Positions 23,709 to 26,946 of a stretch of 26,946 bases of DNA are shown one piece after another; within the stretch, counting starts at the first letter, position 1, and each line of letters opens with the position of its first letter. The stretch spans positions 1 through 26,946 of the forward strand of contig CAYZJV010000037.1 of NCBI GenBank assembly GCA_964478945.1. The letters run 5' to 3'. A program made the position numbers and the translations under genes. The stretch is from CAYZJV01 sp964478945. GTDB taxonomy: Bacteria; Spirochaetota; Spirochaetia; Sphaerochaetales; Sphaerochaetaceae. Under the pieces are notes generated by a model that had not been told where the DNA came from, ran no database searches, and worked only from the letters and a program-made list of their open reading frames with translations.

Positions 23709-24891
23709 CCCTATCCCACCTGTCGAAAGATACGTTCTGTTCCTCCATCTGTTCCCAAACCCAATCGATTTCATGCCCCTCACGTTGACGTTCGCCCTTG
23801 ATCGCTCCCGCCATGGCCAAGATATTCTCAGGAGGAGTCCCCGGTTGAATGCAGTGCGTGGTGGTAAACACAAACCCACCATCGGCACCCAGTTGGTCCA
23901 CGCTTCTCTTCACTTCCTCGACGATTTCCCACATACTCGCCTTCTGGAGAAAGTCGGTATCACATCCACCTCCCCAAAGCACGAGATCCTTGCCGTATGT
24001 CTGTTTCAGTCCATATGGATCCATGCCCCTGGCAGAGCGCTGAATTGGATGAAGTATCTCCACCCCGATTTCCAACAAATCTCCAATCAAAGGCTCCACG
24101 GCACCACAACTGTGGAAAACCACATGCATTCCCCTTCCCCTAAGATATTCGATCAATTTTCTTTGATACGGCTTGATCATCTCCCGATAGAGTTCCTTGG
24201 AACAGATGAGACTATCTTGGGTTGCCAAATCGTCGGTAATCAACACTCCAAAAATCGCATCTCCGACAGCATCGATTATTCGAGCATACCCTTCAATCTG
24301 ATGATTGGTAATTTTCTCAAGAAATGCATGTACTTCCTTTTGTTCAATCATCAGATCGACCAAGAATTGCTCGAATCCACGAAGATACCAAGCCCGCTCG
24401 AATATACCCGCCCCAATTTGATCACAAAACAGCGCATCATGATAATGGTTCTTTTGGTAATCAACTTGATGTTTCAACTCGGCAATACACCTATCGCTTA
24501 CAAGAGGAGCCCAATCCATCGAGAGAATCTGATCATATGAGAAAGTCTTCAAGGGGTTGCCAGCCAATTCGTAGTAATGCGAGCCTTGTGTTCTATGCCA
24601 TGGCACACTCCATGCATCATAAAACGTATCACCTTGTTCAGTATGTACATACTGTGACTCATCCATGTATCTGATACCCTCGGTATCAATACCCATGATG
24701 TTGTGTACCGATCTCTCAATTTGGGCATGGGCACGCAAGAAACATGCACTCGGACCTTTCATCCCAAGGTATTCCTTCAATGACTGGTAGGCCTCGATTT
24801 CAATGGCAGAAGAGCGGGTACTCTGATCATATGGCGGCCTGTCGGGTGCTTTATGTTGCAGTGCTAGAGACATTCGATCAAAACCTGTCAT
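23701..24891 (-). CDS. Uroporphyrinogen decarboxylase (URO-D)/MtaA-like family protein 3
   Basis: About 396 residues, same subgroup as the protein at 841-2076. It starts MTGFDRMSLALQHKAPDRPP, has ITDDLATQ (218-225), the HSCGA zinc-site motif (H260, C262), HPIQRSARGMDPYGLKQTYGKDLVLWGGGCDT (281-312) and THCIQPGTPPENILAM (345-360). C347 falls at the third zinc ligand of MtaA-type methyltransferases, so the HxC...C set looks complete. The longest frame begins at 24924, but GGGAGG five bases before ATG 24891 decides the start. It overlaps the next URO-D-like gene by 14 bases. The complete ligand set suggests thiol or corrinoid-linked methyl transfer; the sugar-operon context is unusual. Confidence 0.9.
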   Translation of the reverse strand: MTGFDRMSLALQHKAPDRPPYDQSTRSSAIEIEAYQSLKEYLGMKGPSACFLRAHAQIERSVHNIMGIDTEGIRYMDESQYVHTEQGDTFYDAWSVPWHRTQGSHYYELAGNPLKTFSYDQILSMDWAPLVSDRCIAELKHQVDYQKNHYHDALFCDQIGAGIFERAWYLRGFEQFLVDLMIEQKEVHAFLEKITNHQIEGYARIIDAVGDAIFGVLITDDLATQDSLICSKELYREMIKPYQRKLIEYLRGRGMHVVFHSCGAVEPLIGDLLEIGVEILHPIQRSARGMDPYGLKQTYGKDLVLWGGGCDTDFLQKASMWEIVEEVKRSVDQLGADGGFVFTTTHCIQPGTPPENILAMAGAIKGERQREGHEIDWVWEQMEEQNVSFDRWDRDE

Positions 24892-25963
24892 CGCACCCTC
24901 CCGCTGATTTGGTACCAGAGCCATATCTCTTCACAGAATCAAGCATTGCTTTCATATTATTCCGAGGAGTATCCACAGAAACCTCACAACCTGTACCCAA
25001 CATGTATCTATACCCATGGGAAGCATCCAAGCATTCAGAGGCTTCTTCATAGACATCATCAACCGATCCGGACAAAAGTACACCTGCCGGATTCATGTTC
25101 CCAATGATGCATGCGCGATTGTCGATTATTCGAAAAGCCTCGGAGAGTTTCGCAGCATGATCGATGGCAATGATATCGGCTCCAGTGGAAGCGTAATCAT
25201 CGAAAACAGCTGTATTGTTTCCACAAATATGGAGCAGGCTCACCGCATGATGCTTCTCACACAATGGCTTCATCGTGTGGAAAAAGGCCTTCTCGTATGG
25301 CAATACATAGGTACGGTACATTGCAGGGGATATCACTTGCAAGGATGCCAGGGAATCGGCCAATTGGATGATGTCCGCACCTGCTTCCAACTGGGCTGTC
25401 GCAAAACCAATCAAAGTTTCCAAGCCTTGGGAGAATAGGTCACACAGCGCATTCTTGTGATCTTCTATTCCCTGTTCAGTCTCCACCAACCATACAAGCA
25501 GTCGTTCTATGCCACAAAGATGACCTGCCAACACAAACGGTCCTGTACCACACCCACGAATCGCAACATCATTGCCCATCCGATCCCGTATGAGTCGGAT
25601 CGCTTCAATGTATACCGGCATACGTCCATCGGATGTAGGGTCGACCTTTTGCATGGCGTGAATGTCCTTTGGTTTCTGTATGACCGCATCAACAAGGACC
25701 GGCATGGCATTGTCTTCATGGACAACCGGAGCACCAAAAGCCTCAGCCATATAATAGTTGTCGGATTGAACAACAATGATGTCTTGGGAAAATATCTCGT
25801 GAGCGGCCAATTGGGCCTCAGCCATCTGTATCGGATCACTATAACACAGCGAAAGATTACGTCCCGCCTCCTTGATGGCATAGTTCCCCATGTATGGAGC
25901 AGCAATACGACGCTCAGTGGGATCACCCTTGACTGCTTGATACACAAGTTCACGCACGCTCAT
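24878..25963 (-). CDS. Uroporphyrinogen decarboxylase (URO-D)/MtaA-like family protein 4
   Basis: A 361-residue protein, the most MtaA-like of the set. Motifs: RGCGTGPFVLAGHLCG (136-151), QLADSLASLQVISPAMY (200-216), the LHICGNNT motif (H245, C247), IIGNMNPAGVLLSGS (286-300) and GTGCEVSVDTPRNNMKAM (323-340) with C326, giving a complete H-x-C...C zinc site with about 78 residues between the Cys, close to the MtaA/MtbA spacing. The known family relatives transfer methyl from a methyl-corrinoid to a thiol. The start overlaps the previous stop by four bases (ATGA) with AAGGA seven bases before. No corrinoid protein is nearby, so the partner must be elsewhere if this is a methyltransferase (inference). 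Confidence 0.9.
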   Translation of the reverse strand: MSVRELVYQAVKGDPTERRIAAPYMGNYAIKEAGRNLSLCYSDPIQMAEAQLAAHEIFSQDIIVVQSDNYYMAEAFGAPVVHEDNAMPVLVDAVIQKPKDIHAMQKVDPTSDGRMPVYIEAIRLIRDRMGNDVAIRGCGTGPFVLAGHLCGIERLLVWLVETEQGIEDHKNALCDLFSQGLETLIGFATAQLEAGADIIQLADSLASLQVISPAMYRTYVLPYEKAFFHTMKPLCEKHHAVSLLHICGNNTAVFDDYASTGADIIAIDHAAKLSEAFRIIDNRACIIGNMNPAGVLLSGSVDDVYEEASECLDASHGYRYMLGTGCEVSVDTPRNNMKAMLDSVKRYGSGTKSAGGCDDRF

Positions 25964-26946
25964 TCGCCAATCCTTGCCTTGCCCAATTCCTTCGCTCGTT
26001 TGATAAAATGGTAGACTCGCTCAACAGGAATCCCTTTATGGAACGAATGATCGGTTGCCAGAATCAAACCATGCTTTGCACTCACCGAATCGATCAAATT
26101 TTCCAAGGCATCGTCGATATCTTCAATTCTGGAGGAAGTCATCACCGATGTGGCATCCACATTGCCAATTATTGTCCACTTATCCCCATACGATTGATAC
26201 ACTTGCACGATATCCATCCCTGCATGCGTCTGTAGATTGTTGATACCGTCAATACACATCTGTGAAAGGTCATCGAGGATTCCATTGATATTTCCACAAG
26301 AATGAAGTATCACTTTTCCCTTGGCGTCTCTCCACACCTCACACTGATTGGCAAACTCCAGGAGAAAAAAAGTACGCAAATGGTCAGGAGAAATGATGGT
26401 AGAACCATTCATACCCATATCATTGGCCACATACAGGGCATCCACTCCCATATCTATCAATTTCAGACCTACCCGGGTCCAGTAGGAAGTGGAGGCTTTG
26501 ACCAACTCTTCCAGCAATTCCGGGTTTTCATAGATGAGAAGGGAAAGCCCTACAATCCCTCCTGAAATGAACAAGAAACTGAATGCGCTTCTGATCCCTC
26601 CAAAAAGTGCGATCTCGTCTTCGGAATGTGAATGTGCAACCTTGAGAGCCTCATATATGGGATCCAGATCTTCATCAGAAATTTTGGCATTCAGCACATC
26701 ATCAAGAAACCGTTCATCCAATTGCCGTTCCTCAGTCGCAATTCCCAACGGCCAGGATGAATCCGAAACAGTATAACCGACACCAAATCCATCGGTATAT
26801 TTCTTGGTACCCAAGCGGTATACCTGTCGAGGGATCAAACCAGTATAGGAACGAACTGGAACCATGGCGGCGTCCAATCCCAAACATCGGGCAAGTTCCA
26901 CAACCGGTCCACCCTCTACAGATTCATTGGGAGCTCCGAGCATCTG
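25960..26946 (-). CDS. Uroporphyrinogen decarboxylase (URO-D)/MtaA-like family protein 5 (5' end missing)
   Basis: The frame stays open to the right edge and lacks the usual 30 to 50 residue N-terminus, so the gene continues outside the window. Visible are PVRSYTGLIPRQVYRLGTKKYTDGFGVGY, YVANDMGMNGSTIISPDHLRTFF, the VILHSCGNING zinc-site motif, YGDKWTIIGNVDAT and LILATDHSFHKGIPVERVYHFI. A Ser stands at the third-ligand position (DHS), as in protein 2, which it resembles in the C-terminal block. It is the upstream gene of the transporter operon seen here and is coupled to protein 4 through an ATGA overlap. Function unknown. Confidence 0.9.
   Translation of the reverse strand, partial: QMLGAPNESVEGGPVVELARCLGLDAAMVPVRSYTGLIPRQVYRLGTKKYTDGFGVGYTVSDSSWPLGIATEERQLDERFLDDVLNAKISDEDLDPIYEALKVAHSHSEDEIALFGGIRSAFSFLFISGGIVGLSLLIYENPELLEELVKASTSYWTRVGLKLIDMGVDALYVANDMGMNGSTIISPDHLRTFFLLEFANQCEVWRDAKGKVILHSCGNINGILDDLSQMCIDGINNLQTHAGMDIVQVYQSYGDKWTIIGNVDATSVMTSSRIEDIDDALENLIDSVSAKHGLILATDHSFHKGIPVERVYHFIKRAKELGKARIGE

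Noticed and set aside
1..26946. CRISPR arrays, tRNA or rRNA genes, riboswitches
   Set aside because: No regularly spaced repeats, cloverleaf-like or rRNA-like segments, or known cobalamin riboswitch-like structure were recognised by eye; a covariance-model search would settle this.

Overview
The window looks like an accessory carbohydrate-utilisation region from an anaerobic spirochaete, most probably a Sphaerochaeta-like organism. This is an inference. The main clue is the solute-binding protein at 20147-21535, whose signal peptide ends in the FAQGASE-type junction familiar from that group. The dense sugar-transport gene content and the PocR/AraC, LacI and IclR regulators also fit. All genes but one lie on the minus strand; the exception is the LacI-type regulator at 3746-4804. 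No rRNA, tRNA, CRISPR array or intact insertion sequence was seen.

Region 1 (1-4804). A LacI-type regulator is divergent from a minus-strand operon: rhamnose mutarotase (rhaM), two uroporphyrinogen-decarboxylase/MtaA-like proteins, and the start of an RbsA/MglA-type sugar ABC ATPase that runs off the left edge. A perfect 11-bp inverted repeat sits in the divergent promoter region. This part is visibly GC-richer than the rest.

Region 2 (4813-12309). A 2-keto-3-deoxy sugar acid module is read from a strong promoter with an operator-like palindrome just downstream. It comprises an Ldh_2-family dehydrogenase, a KDPG aldolase fused to a VOC domain, and a KDG kinase, with an IclR regulator upstream. 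Downstream lie deoC and a small unknown gene. Between the kinase and deoC sits an AAA ATPase (archaeal-ATPase/DUF234 type). It is flanked by a 223-bp near-identical direct repeat containing the 5' part of deoC, and next to one copy is a diverged remnant of the kinase 3' end. This is the clearest structural rearrangement in the window.

Region 3 (12684-20014). This holds an aminotransferase, a Gfo/Idh/MocA oxidoreductase, a PocR-AraC regulator, a 586-residue protein with a deacetylase-like core, an N-acetylneuraminate-lyase-like aldolase, and a sialidase-like beta-propeller with no signal peptide. Together they suggest intracellular breakdown of an oligosaccharide or glycoside carrying a sialic acid or another 2-keto-3-deoxy acid.

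Region 4 (20147-26946). A MalEFG-type ABC importer (binding protein and two permeases, no ATPase) is preceded by a 113-residue unknown gene and three more UroD/MtaA-like proteins. The genes overlap or nearly abut from 25963 to 22438; the most upstream one continues past the right edge.

The unexpected theme is five UroD/MtaA-like proteins embedded in two sugar-import operons, with no corrinoid protein or reductive activator visible. They may be methyltransferases acting on methylated sugars or other methoxylated substrates, or may do an undescribed reaction on sugar-derived compounds. The sequence alone cannot decide this.
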